Source: Kingdonia uniflora
Taxonomy: Eukaryota; Streptophyta; Magnoliopsida; Ranunculales; Circaeasteraceae
Reading direction: 5' to 3'
NCBI GenBank assembly: GCA_014058105.1
Contig: JACGCM010002017.1
Location: 1,550,001-1,614,000 of the forward strand
DNA length: 64,000 bases
Within the stretch, counting starts at the first letter, position 1. Every line of letters starts with the position of its first letter. The position numbers and the translations under genes were made by a program. Shown here piece by piece: positions 11,957 through 21,939 of the stretch. The notes under the pieces were generated by a model. It was not told the DNA's origin and did not search any database. It saw only the letters and a list, made by a program, of their open reading frames with translations.

Positions 11957-12767
11957 TGTGACGACCTACCGAACGCCGGCCAAATCCACCCGAGCGTTTT
12001 GAGTTCTGTCCAAGTATATATGTTCTCTATATCCTAATATAGTTGTAGGCCAAGTTTCGTCGAAATCGGATTCAGTTAAGAGGGCGAAAAGGGCCAGTAC
12101 GCTTTGTCTCATGTTTTAACGTTTCCTTTTGGAACTTGACTATTTACTTAGTAGCTATATTGAGGAGGAACCTTGGTCCAATCCTCCCCATGACTAAAAG
12201 AGCTTTAATGCTTGGTCATCAAGGACCCCGACTCATGGGTTATCTACAAGGGATAGTCATGAGTTCTCCTAGGCCTAGGGAAGGCCAGGGGATATTGCCT
12301 CGCAATGCGGGCCGGTTTTCCAAAGAGGGCTTCAGAGGGAGCCGCTATTCCCCGCGGGCTATCCGAGATGCACCATCCCTTACAGATGGACAATATAAAT
12401 ACTTTAGGCTCGTCGCCCCTTTATATATGAGTCCCTTACTTGGAAACCGGCATATTGAGCTACCCTGATTCGCTACAGGACAGGTGTGCTTTTCGTACCT
12501 CGTGCGCGTCACGAGAGATTACGCTGTAGAGATTATTGAGGGAACCTTCAGCATCATTGCCTATACCTAATACACATTCGATGACCTCTCACGAGTATCC
12601 AGGATTATCCGGATGTCGCTCTAGCATCTGTGGGTTGTATGCCACTGGCGCGTCGCGCCCGTGAAGATGGCTGGTACACGCCGACCGCATGTCCGTGTAC
12701 GCCACATGGTCCCTTATTCCGCTGTGCTCCGGGCACTGTAGAGGCAGGCCCGGGTTGGGCTGTGACA
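11957..12767 (+). repeat. 3' LTR of the LARD-like element
   Basis: Matches the 5' LTR over its full length with scattered substitutions; preceded by the purine tract and followed by target duplicate ACACA. Confidence 0.9.
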
Positions 12768-12929
12768 ACACATGTCTCGGAGATAGTAGTACCACGCACT
12801 CGGTCATTTTAAAATATGCACAAAAAAAAATCATTGACCTTGTGCATCTAGGATGTCACCACTATCACTGGCCTGACCAACGTGATAGAAGGCTCTGAAT
12901 GTGCCACACTCTATTACTCCCTAACGGTA

Positions 12930-13258
12930 TCTAGATCTAGTCCACTGCTGAGATTGGAAAGAAAAACAACCCCATGTTTCGATTTGCACCGAGGTAAATT
13001 TAGTGCTAAGGATTGAACGGATTGTTAGAGGAGAAGATTTCGAAGGTTGAACTTGATTTTGCTACGTGGAGGTGGAGAGAGGAGCTTAACGAACATAAGA
13101 TGAATTACCCATTGAGCTTTAAGACTTTCGGGGAAGCCATTCCTCCTCAGCATGCGATTCAGATTTTAGATGAGTTAACTGATGATGGGCAAGCTATTAT
13201 CAGCACTGGTGTTGGGAACCATCAGATGTGGTCTGCACAATGGTACAAGTATAGACAT
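12930..13258 (+). pseudogene. acetolactate synthase (AHAS) catalytic-subunit fragment
   Basis: The + strand reads, across at least two single-base frameshifts, a stretch matching plant acetolactate synthase: DSxAEIGKKN, then VSICTEVNLVL, then from 13013 [50 protein letters not shown] and [12 protein letters not shown]. In the intact enzyme (about 650-670 aa, first step of branched-chain amino-acid synthesis, plastid) this is the segment joining the central domain to the C-terminal ThDP-binding domain. Only about 110 of the residues are present, and plant genes of this family normally lack introns, so this is a truncated relic. Homology stops at 13258, before the repeat at 13.43 kb. Confidence 0.85.
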
Positions 13259-13429
13259 GTTATACTTAGTCTTAGTTAACTTTTATCGTTTAGCGTTATT
13301 AATCTCATACAAACTACCTCTAATCTTTAATCTACGTATTATTTTACATTGTGAATATCTGCTTTCTAATTCGATTTTCTGTTCTAATTTAACTTTCAAT
13401 TGAAGACGATAAACATGTTTCTGGAGGAT

Positions 13430-14066
13430 ATGGTTTAACAGTTGATTGGGTTTGAAATAGTAAGGGGTGTTTTAGAAAGGAAAAAGAGTTTCGTATATAC
13501 CAAAATCTTAGGCCTTGGCCCCCAATACGTGCACCAGAGACTCCAATCTAAATCAAACTTTCTAAAATAATAGATAGCTTGGAGTTCAAGCTTATCTCAA
13601 CCTATATATATATATATATGGTTATATCTCGACCTATATTATATCTTTCCTTTTCTACCCCTATTTCACAGAAGTTTCGCCCTTTGTTGAAACAATTTTC
13701 CTTAGTGAGTGTTCCATTGGTGTTCAAGATCATATTGTTCACGTATGTATAGTTAGCAATATCAAACGATGAACGATACTACGTACGTGAATCATTTTGA
13801 AGTACAGCAATGGAATATTCTCTAAAGAGAATTGTTTTCAACTCTTGAAGAGCAACGAGTAAGAAAAAATATGTCGTACGTTCTCCCTTCTTTTTAGACG
13901 TTCTTATTTATGCTTTTGATCAGCAAAGACTTAACTTACTTTTTTTTATAGGTGATCAAAATTATTACAGTAGCCACGTTTGATACTTGATAATCTTAAT
14001 TACGTGTGTATGTTCCGAACTTGTGTGCCCCTTACGAATTATAATCGTTGTACCGTGGGGGAAGTG
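13430..14066 (+). repeat. unknown repeat, copy A
   Basis: Shared with copy B (20512-21060) and copy C (26925-27585), all on the + strand: GAGACTCCAATCTAAATCAA, a polypyrimidine tract ending CACAGAAGTT, GTTCCATTGGTGT, TACTACGTACGTGAA, GATCAGCAAAGACTTAA, and GTGATCAAAATTATTACAG. After the pyrimidine tract copies A and B keep a short open frame reading KFRPLLKQFSLVSVPLVFKI and stop a few codons later, which could be a terminal exon. No known family recognised. Confidence 0.7.
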
Positions 14067-14110
14067 AACATTGAAGAGCACAAAAGTTTAGATGATATTT
14101 AGATGATACG

Positions 14111-14386
14111 ATGAGGATATATCCTAGCTCGATGGACCTAGCTGACAACGGGACGGTTGTTTATCTTGGTCAGTTGAAGTCAGGATTAAGGATTCCTATG
14201 ACCAAGTTAGTCAAAAAGTGCAGAACTCGTTCTACCATTCACTCTATGGTGGCTTTTTCCAACAAATTTAATCCTTTTTTGCCCGTAATAAGCAGATTGG
14301 GTATATACAGATCATCTCCTGTGCCGAACTTTGCCCTACCAAATAAGCTGCAGATGCCACCTTTGAAAGTAGTTGTTAAGGTTTAA
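14111..14386 (+). CDS. short hypothetical open frame
   Basis: A 91-codon ATG frame directly after copy A of the unknown repeat. It has no recognised domain and no splice or promoter support; its AT content is lower than the surroundings, which is the only hint of coding. It may equally be a relic of a larger gene. Low confidence. Confidence 0.2.
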   Translation: MRIYPSSMDLADNGTVVYLGQLKSGLRIPMTKLVKKCRTRSTIHSMVAFSNKFNPFLPVISRLGIYRSSPVPNFALPNKLQMPPLKVVVKV

Positions 14387-14601
14387 CTGTATCAAGGGAG
14401 GGATGGTCTCAACCAAATCAGTAGTTACATGGATATCCTAAGGCAGAAGGAGCCTGGAGAGACCAAATCTATGCGGTGAGCTTCAAATATGTCGTTTAAT
14501 AGGATTTTACTAGATTTTTTTATCCTGATGAATGATATTCGGTTCACAGGCCTTGCATAAATATGTCAATCCTCTAGTGGCACCTTCTTCTTCTTCTTTT
14601 C

Positions 14602-15279
14602 GTAGAGACCGAAAATAGTGTTTTACATCATAGAATTTTGAATGATATGAGAGTGAAAGTAATAGCAAGCACAAAGATTTAGCGTGGAAAACCCTTGAAT
14701 GGGTAAAAAAACGCGACCTCTCCTGAGGATTTGAGAAAGAGTTGTTTATAGATTGCTAACTATTACATGGGAGAGAGATATTAGAAAGGATCTCACAGAA
14801 GCTATGTCCCGAAGGTGTGTCAGTGAAACTCCCCTCCTTAAACTATAGCTCTCTGTGCCTATTTATAGGTCTTATAACATGACCGTTATTTGCTTTAATG
14901 AGAAACGTTACAATATCAAGTTTTGACGAGTCTTCATAATGGTCGAATAACGGCTTGACTAACTCTTCTTCTTTGTAACCGCTTCATAATGTGTCATAAA
15001 TGTGTCACGTGTTTGTTGACGAGGTCGAGTAAATGCGTGATGGTCATATACTGAGGCATGAGTTTGAGATTTGGAACTAGCCCTTACATCCAATCGAGTT
15101 GTAGCAGTTCAAAATTACTATTGGTATTCGAAGTACTGTAGTTTGTATAAGTTCGAAGTACTGTAGCAAGTTGAAGTACTGTAGCGTACTGTTCAAAGTA
15201 CTGTAGCGGTCACTATTCAAAGTATTGTAGTAGTTCGAAGTTACTGTAGCAGGTTGAGTATTGGAAATAAGTCATCACA
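14602..15279 (-). repeat. left LTR, minus orientation
   Basis: Reverse complement matches 19311-19997 at about 90% or better. Its purine tract is the complement of 15280-15292 (TTCTCCCCGTCTC), so it is a 3' LTR facing left. Confidence 0.8.
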
Positions 15280-15898
15280 TTCTCCCCGTCTCAGCCAATA
15301 CCACGAGAAGCATCAGGGGCGAGTGGTGTTGGTTGAGACACATCTTTGATCTTTGAATATGTAGACTGTATAGTTGGATTGGTTGAACCAATAACCAACT
15401 GTTCGAATGTAGTAGAATGCATGATAGTATGCACGATTCGAATAAATGATTAGAATGTATGATAATATGTCTCGAACACAGGTCTAATTGAACAAATCAA
15501 ATAACCAGCCGTGAGAAGAATTGTAGTAGTCGCAATGAGAAATCTTGATCTTGAAATAGCTGTATGACAAGTCTCGGCTAGGTCGAATTGGGAAAAGCAA
15601 TTAATGACCCTCGGGAGAGCGTGTATACTGGAAGAGCTATGTTGTAGGTCTCAATTAAAGGTTGAATTGAGCGTATCAATAAGCGACCGTAATGAGATAT
15701 ATTGAATGTTTAATAGCTGTCTGGTGCATCTTTGCCAGATCGAATTGATTGACTCAATAAGCGACCCTCGGAGAGCGAATATATTTGAATAGCTATGATG
15801 TAGATCTCAGTCACAGGTCGAATTGAGCGTATCAATAAGCGACCGTACTGAGACATTTTTGAATATTGAATAGTTGTATGGCGCATCTCTGCCATACA
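15280..15898 (-). repeat. left copy of the 3' untranslated region with two 157-bp units
   Basis: Inverted counterpart of 18077-19310, holding only about two of the tandem units that are expanded on the right. It ends at GCCATACA, immediately before the primer-binding-like motif; the last 24 bases form a small hairpin (TGTATGGC / GCCATACA). Confidence 0.7.
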
Positions 15899-15900
15899 TT

Positions 15901-15917
15901 TGGCACCGTCTGTGGGA
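15901..15917 (+). other. primer-binding-site-like motif
   Basis: TGGCACCGTCTGTGGGA resembles the TGGCGCCGTCTGTGGGAA leader of plant Tat-type gypsy elements, with one substitution. Confidence 0.65.
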
Positions 15918-16434
15918 AAACGAACGATTAGCCGGTGCTCGAAAACCAAACCAAGACGCTGAGTTAAAGTTTATGTTTCTGTCTTTTCCAATATTCCTAT
16001 TTTATAAGGTGATTCGCGAGAGCCACAGATCCACTTCACCTCCTCTCTCTCCTTGTCATTCTCTTTGTCAACAAACCCTTTTCGAGCCCTAACAGTGGCT
16101 TCAAACTAGATTCAAGCTTTTCAAATTCTGCAACCTAATACAAGGGGTGTTATTGAAGATACACAAGGATTCTGTTATTGTCGTGAACAAGCAGTCCCCG
16201 TCGGCCTCCACATCTCCACGGTGATTTGGGAATCAAACCAAGATATCTCATATATACAGTTGAGAGGCAAATAACGCTCAGCATCAACAACTTGATATTT
16301 ACGTACATCATCGAATTGATTTTCGCAGTTCGAATTAGTTCATCATCAACAGTTCGAGGAACACAAATGCAATTTACAGGTTGCAAGAGTTCGTGAAACC
16401 CCAATACGACTTACAGTTCGAGTTGATTCACCAC

Positions 16435-16960
16435 CGACAGTTCGCGAGGGTGCGATGATTTTTTAAGTTCGAAAAGCTAAGTCGAATGATTAAAGAGACA
16501 GAACAACTGCAACCCAATATCTGATATATTCCAAGCTAGATCTGGAATCTGCTCGGGTGTGTACCTTTGCTCACTCTGTGAATATCCCAGCTTTGTCTGT
16601 GTATCTACAATCAGGACGATTCTGAAGCTTGGGAGGTCTGGAATCTCTTCGAAAGCGAAGTATAAAGTAGTTCGTTTCATAATTCGAGCTAAACTTTTCT
16701 CCAGCTCAACTTTTTTTTCGAGCTTTGATACGAACAAATGGGTCGAATTATCTATACCGCAGCATTTCGTAAAGCTAAGTCGAACTGTCTTTACAACAGC
16801 AGTTCGTGAAGATAAGTCCAACTATCTCTACAGCAGCAGTTTGTGAAGCTAAGTCAAACTGTCTTTACAGCAGCAGTTCGTGAAGCTAAGCCGAATTATT
16901 TTTACATCCACAGTTTGTGAAGATAGATCAAATTGTTTCTACAGTTCGCGAAGCCCCAAT
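16435..16960 (+). repeat. tandem repeat around CAGTTCGTGAAGCTAAG
   Basis: Units of roughly 36 bp built on CAGTTCGTGAAGCTAAGTC recur between about 16765 and 16950, with weaker copies from 16435. This is 5' leader DNA of the retroelement; overlapping open frames here are by-products of the repeat. Confidence 0.65.
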
Positions 16961-17449
16961 GAAATTGCAATGGAATTTAATATCATAAGCGTTGGTTACA
17001 CAGTGCTCGATATCGTGCTCAGTCTTATAAAGATGGAACTAGCTATCGTCGTCATGTTTGTTTCTTTACTCACGCACCCGATCAGTTACATTTCCAACGA
17101 TTCTATTATTATTACAGCAGCGTCAATGACCGCAGTTGCTAGCCTAGAAGATATGGCCTTCTACTGCTGCTGGGTATCCATGATCACTCTACCGTATTGA
17201 AGAATTGACGATAAAAACCCATCAACAACTGAGAGTCGTGTATCTCAATCTCTTCACAATATTACTCAACAAAATTTCACAATGCCAATGAGCCATTATA
17301 ACGTTATTTTGGTGTCCCATGCTAATGACAAGCATATGCCAAAGACCAACAGCTACTACTACAACTAATATGCCAGTTTCAACAGCAACAGAATCAACAG
17401 AGACTAATATGAATCTCAAGCCAAACAGAAAATTCAAACCAAATTATGA

Positions 17450-17860
17450 AATCGCTCGAGGTCGAGGTACTCGAGGCAATTGCAACTTATTTAAGCCATA
17501 CTCAAGGCGAGCCCAATCTTTTCAACAAACATCATTACGGCGCTCGAGGTCAAGGTACTCGAGACGATTACAACTTATTTAAGCTTATACTCTGGACGAA
17601 CCCGACCTCAGTTTCAGACACAACGCTCGTTCTCAGCTCCAGACTCAACACTCGATCTTTTCAACAACATCACACCGCATTATGAAGGCGCTCGAGGTCA
17701 AGTTACTCAAGGCGATTACAAATTATTCAAGCTTATACTCGAGGCGAGCCCAATTTCAGATTCAGACTCAATGATCGAACTTATCAAGCCACATTATGAA
17801 GGCATCGAGGTCGAGGTACTCAAGGCAATTACAACTTATTCAATCTTATACTCGGGACGA
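17450..17860 (+). repeat. tandem repeat around CTCGAGGTCGAGGTACTC
   Basis: About four degenerate units beginning near 17453, 17541, 17689 and 17807, each followed by CGATTACAACTTATT and GGCGAGCCC or similar. No protein family is visible in the overlapping frames. Confidence 0.65.
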
Positions 17861-18076
17861 ACCCGACCTCAGCTTCAGATGCAAACGTTTAAACTCAACT
17901 TCAAGACTCGAGATCAAATAACTTAACTCATACTCGGGGTGAGCTCGACCTACATCTTACAGGTCGACTATTGGATCGTCCAATTCGACCAAACATAACA
18001 CATTCTATAAGTTGGTTATTGGTTCAATCAGTCCAACCTACATTCAACATTCAACATTTAATATATCTTATTACAG

Positions 18077-18960
18077 TCGCTTATTGATACGCTCAATTCG
18101 ACCTGTGACTGAGACCTACATCATAGTTGTTTAAATAAATTCGCTCTCCGGGGGACGCTTATTGAGTCAATCAATTCGATCTGGCAGAGATGTGCCATAC
18201 ATCTATTCAATATTCAAAGATGTGTCAGTACGCTCGCTTATTGATACGCTCAATTCGACTTGTGACTGAGACCTACATCATAGCTATTCAAATAAATTTG
18301 CTCTCCGAGGGTCGCTTATTGAGTCAATCAATTCAATCTGGCAGAGATGCGCCATATAGCTATTCAATATTCAAAGATGTTTCAGTACGGTCGCTTATTG
18401 ATATGCTCAATTCAACCTATGACTGAGACCTACATCATAGCTATTCAAATATATTCACTCTTCGAGGGTCGCTTATTGAGTCAATCAATTTAATCTGGCA
18501 TATATGCGCCATACAGCTATTCAATATTCAAAAATGTCTCAGTACGGTCGCTTATTGATACGCTCAATTCGACCTGTGACTGAGACCTACATCATAGTTA
18601 TTCAAATAAATTTGCTCTCTGAGGGTCGCTTATTGAGTCAATCAATTCGATCTGGCAGAGATGCACTATATAGCTATTCAATATTCAAAGATATCTCATT
18701 ACGATCGCTTATTGATATGCTCAATTCAACCTATCACTAAGATCTACTACATAGCTCGTCAAATATACTCGTTCTCCGAATGTCGCTTATTGAGTCAATT
18801 AATTCGATCTGGCAGAGACGCACCAGACAGCTATTCAACATTCAATATATCTCATTACGGTCGCTTATTGATACGCTCAATTCAACCTTTAATTGAGACC
18901 TACAACATAGCTCTTCTAGTATAAACGCTCTCCCGAGGGTCGTTTATTGCTTTTCCCAAT
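18077..18960 (+). repeat. 157-bp tandem repeat, about 5.7 copies
   Basis: Units begin TCGCTTATTGATACGCTCAA near 18077, 18234, 18390, 18547, 18704 and 18860. Each unit has two half-units marked by CGCTTATTGA. This sits in the 3' untranslated region of the retroelement, where Tat-lineage elements often carry tandem arrays. Confidence 0.9.
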
Positions 18961-19310
18961 TCGACCTAGCCGAGACTTGTCATACAGCTATTTCAAGATC
19001 AAGATCAAGATTTCTCATTGCAACTACTACAATTCTTCTCACGGCTGGTTATTTGATTTGTTCAATTAGACCTGTGCTCGAGACATACTATCATACATTC
19101 TAATCATGCATATTATCATGCATTCAAATCCTGCATACTATCATGCATTCGAATTGTGCATACTATCATGCATTCTACTACATTCGAACAGTTGGTTATT
19201 GGTTCAACCAATCCAACCATACAGTCTACATATTCAAAGATCAAAGATGTGTCTCAACCAACACCACTCGCCCCTGATGCTTCTCGTGGTATTGGCTGAG
19301 ACGGGGCGAA

Positions 19311-19997
19311 TGTGGTGACTTATTTCCAATACTCGACTTGCTACAGTAACTTCAAACTGCTACAGCTACAGTACTTTGAACATTGACCGTTATAGTACTT
19401 TGAACAGTAACAGCTACAGTAACTTTGATCTGCTACCGTAACTTCGAACTGATACAACTACAGTACTTCGAATACCAACAATAATTTTGAACTGCTACAG
19501 CTCGATTGGATGTAAGGGATAGTTCCAAATCTCAAACTCAGGCCTCAGTATACGACCATCACGCATTTACTCGACCTCGTCAACAAACACATGGTGCATT
19601 TATGACACATTATGGAGCGGTTACAAAGAAGAAGAGTTACTCAAGCTGTTATTCGACCATTATGAAAACTCATCAAAACTTGATATTGTAACGTTCCTCT
19701 TTAAAGCAAATAACGGTCATGTTATAAGACCTATAAATAGGCACAGAGAGCTACAGTTTAAGGAGGGGAGTTCACTGACACACCTTCGGGACATAGCTTC
19801 TGAGAGACCCTTTCTAATATCTCTCTCCCATGTAATAGTTAGCAATCTATAAACAACTCTTTCTCAAATTCTCAGGAGAGGTCGTGGTTTTTTACCCATT
19901 CAAGGGTTTTCCACGCTAAATCTTTGTGCTTGCTATTACTTTCACTCTCATATCATTCAAAATTCTATGGTGTAAAGCACTGTTTTCAGTCTCTACA
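19311..19997 (+). repeat. right LTR, plus orientation
   Basis: Starts TGTGGTGACTTATTTCC directly after the purine tract, carries a TATA box at 19730 and the U5-like block GGGTTTTCCACGCTAAATC near 19902, and ends CTCTACA. Confidence 0.8.
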
Positions 19998-20171
19998 AAA
20001 ATAGGCTATTACATTATGTGATTTCAATGTTCATACAAAGAACAATGCCGCCGAAAGCTAAAAGTAAAGAGAGGTAATTGAGGGATTTGTATCTCCGCTT
20101 TTGTCACTGCAGCATTGCGCTTACGTTAGTAGGTATGAAGATGAAACATTTTTGAGTTAATCATTCTAGTG

Positions 20172-20231
20172 AGACCGCACACACACACACACAACACACA
20201 CACACACACCCCCCCCCCCCCCCCCCCCCCC
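20172..20231. repeat. (CA)n / poly-C low-complexity tract
   Basis: A CA run with one interruption is followed by about 24 consecutive C. Long poly-C is rare in plant DNA and its exact length may be unreliable. Confidence 0.9.
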
Positions 20232-20439
20232 GGAATGCCACCATTGCCTGTGAGTATATGACAATGACGCACACCTTGCTGCTCATGTGGCAGAGGCACA
20301 TACTTACCGCTGCGGTGCCTGCCATTCATTGTTCATTGGGGAGCAATTTGCATAACACAGGAATTTTGGGGGACATTAAATGCTGCTATTATTAGGGGAT
20401 AACCTTTAGTTTTGTGAAGATCTGACGATGTGATACTTG

Positions 20440-21110
20440 CTTATATGACCGTGGGGGAGCTGAACATTGAAGAGCACATAAGTTTTTTGGGGGACATTAG
20501 ATGTTATTGTCTAGACATGCCTTGGGTTCAATACATGCACCTGAGACTCCAATCTAAATCAAACTTTAAAAATCATAGATAGATTGGAGTTCAAGTTTAT
20601 CTCAACCTATATTATATCTTTCCTTTTCTTCCTCTTTTTCACAGAAGTTTCGCCCTTTGTTGAAACAATTTTCCTTGGTGAGTGTTCCATTGGTGTTCAA
20701 GATCATATTGTTCACGTATGTATAGTAGCAATATCAAACGATGAAGGATACTACGTACGTGAATAATTTTGGCGTACAGCAATGGAATATTCTCTAAAGA
20801 GAGAATTATTTTCAACTCTTTAAGAGCAACGAGTAAGAAAAAATATGTCGTACGTTCCCCCTTCTTTTTCGACGTTCTTGATTATACTTTTGATCAGCAA
20901 AGACTTAACTTGCTTTTTTTATAGGTGATCAAAATTATTACAGTAGCCACGTTTGATACTTGATAATCCTAAGGAAACCATCCGTGTGTATGTTCCGAAC
21001 TTGTGGGCCCCTTACGAATTATAATCGTTGTACTGTGGGGAAGTGAACATTGAAGAGCACAAAAGTTTATTGTGGGGACATTAGATGTTATTGTCTAGAT
21101 AACATTTACT
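20440..21110 (+). repeat. unknown repeat, copy B (with partial tandem duplication)
   Basis: See copy A. Here the flanking block GAACATTGAAGAGCACA plus ACATTAGATGTTATTGTCTAGA occurs on both sides (about 20462 and 21044), giving a period of about 585 bp and suggesting the family is organised in tandem. Confidence 0.7.
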
Positions 21111-21312
21111 TTCGCGATGATTTACATTATCTGATACTTGCTTTAAGTCATACGAAATGTACATTTTGGGGGGGTTTTTTTTTTTTTTTTTTTTTTTTTT
21201 GCGCTTTTGTTTGACAAGGAAACAAAATTTAACTGTTTGACGGTTGACTACACTTTTATCCTGGCGAGTGTAGTGTAATGTTTCAAATTTAAGCTGTTTT
21301 TATCTTGAGAAT

Positions 21313-21928
21313 TGTTGAGAATTGAGGTAGCTACTCTCTCATCTCTTGAAGAACGATACGCGGAATAAGCTCTAAAAGAAGAAATGATCAAGCAAGAACA
21401 ATAAAGAAGACAAGAAAGGTTTTCCAGAGGAGGGAAGTGAAAAACCCTTGCATATGAAAAACTACTCCCCACGAACAATTCACTATGATATCAAAAAGGT
21501 TACAATGATCTCTCAAGCTTCTCAAGCTTTAATAGAGTCTCTTCAAACCCTAGCCTCTCTAAGACTCACAAAGATAGCTAACAAAATAACCTAAGTCTTT
21601 TTTATATACCAGAGGACTAAAATACATGTAGTACAGATCTCGAGGTGGAACTCAACGACTTAAACATAACATCTAAGGCAAACCTACGCGAAGCTCGTTC
21701 GAACGACTCCAAGCTCGTTCGAACGACTTTGCGATAGTTGGTCTCCAACCTTAGAAACATAACATCTCGTTCGAACGACATCTAAGCTCGTTCGAAAGAG
21801 ATTGACTCCTGGGCCAAAATTCTAGTGAGTACAAAAAAGTTTGTTCGAACGACTTTAAAGCTCGTTCGAACGACTTCGGCAATCTTCAGGTTTCTTTGAC
21901 AATCTTGATTCGAGTTCACACCCCAACA
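21313..21928 (-). repeat. 3' LTR of the Copia element
   Basis: 616 bp; carries six copies (four perfect, two imperfect) of the 12-bp palindrome TCGTTCGAACGA between 21695 and 21873. Confidence 0.9.
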
Positions 21929-21939
21929 ATCTCCCACTT

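Larger units (their letters stand above)
8327..12767 (+). mobile_element. complete non-autonomous LTR retrotransposon (LARD-like, gypsy type)
   Basis: Two LTRs (8327-9136 and 11957-12767, about 810 bp, roughly 95% identical) start TGTGACGA and end TGACA. The element is flanked by a perfect 5-bp duplication, ACACA, at 8322-8326 and 12768-12772. A primer-binding site matching initiator tRNA-Met (TGGTATCAGAGC) lies at 9139-9150 and a purine tract (GTGCGGGAGGA) ends at 11956. The sequence before the right LTR, with CTCGACGAGGACGTCGAG, resembles the 3' end of gypsy elements. The 2.8-kb interior lacks gag or pol, so mobility would need proteins from another element. High LTR identity and an intact target duplication suggest a fairly recent insertion. 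Confidence 0.92.
14602..19997 (+). mobile_element. Tat-like non-coding retroelement with inverted LTRs
   Basis: The ends of this 5.4-kb unit are inverted repeats: GTAGAGACCGAAAATAGTG at the left and its reverse complement at 19979-19996. Each arm is an LTR plus adjoining 3' untranslated DNA. The right LTR (19311-19997) reads on the + strand: purine tract GAGACGGGGCGAA, TGTGGTGAC start, CTATAAATAGG promoter at 19730, and CTCTACA end. The left LTR (14602-15279) is the same but reversed. Between them, 15901 opens with TGGCACCGTCTGTGGGAA, like the primer-binding region of Tat-lineage gypsy elements, and the interior carries three tandem-repeat blocks but no gag or pol. No target duplication was found. 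The normal 5' LTR is therefore replaced by an inverted 3' end. Confidence 0.75.

Noticed and set aside
12589..12898. Overlapping open frames on both strands
   Set aside because: They lie inside the GC-rich 3' LTR, and the corresponding LTR at 8.3-9.1 kb lacks them; chance frames.
14111..14386. Considered as a membrane transporter or PPR exon
   Set aside because: No motif supports either; kept only as a low-confidence hypothetical frame.
18190..18924. Family of similar 78-87 codon frames
   Set aside because: They are translations of the 157-bp tandem repeat in the retroelement 3' region, not genes.
18077..18960. Regular repeats considered as a CRISPR array
   Set aside because: Contiguous 157-bp tandem units without unique spacers, inside a plant retroelement.
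14602..19997. Considered as a Mutator-like DNA transposon because of long inverted ends
   Set aside because: Each arm has an LTR with its own purine tract, and the interior starts with a retroelement primer-site motif; no 9-bp target duplicate was found.
20126..20329. 67-codon frame with poly-Gly and Cys-Val runs
   Set aside because: Translation of the poly-C and CA tracts.
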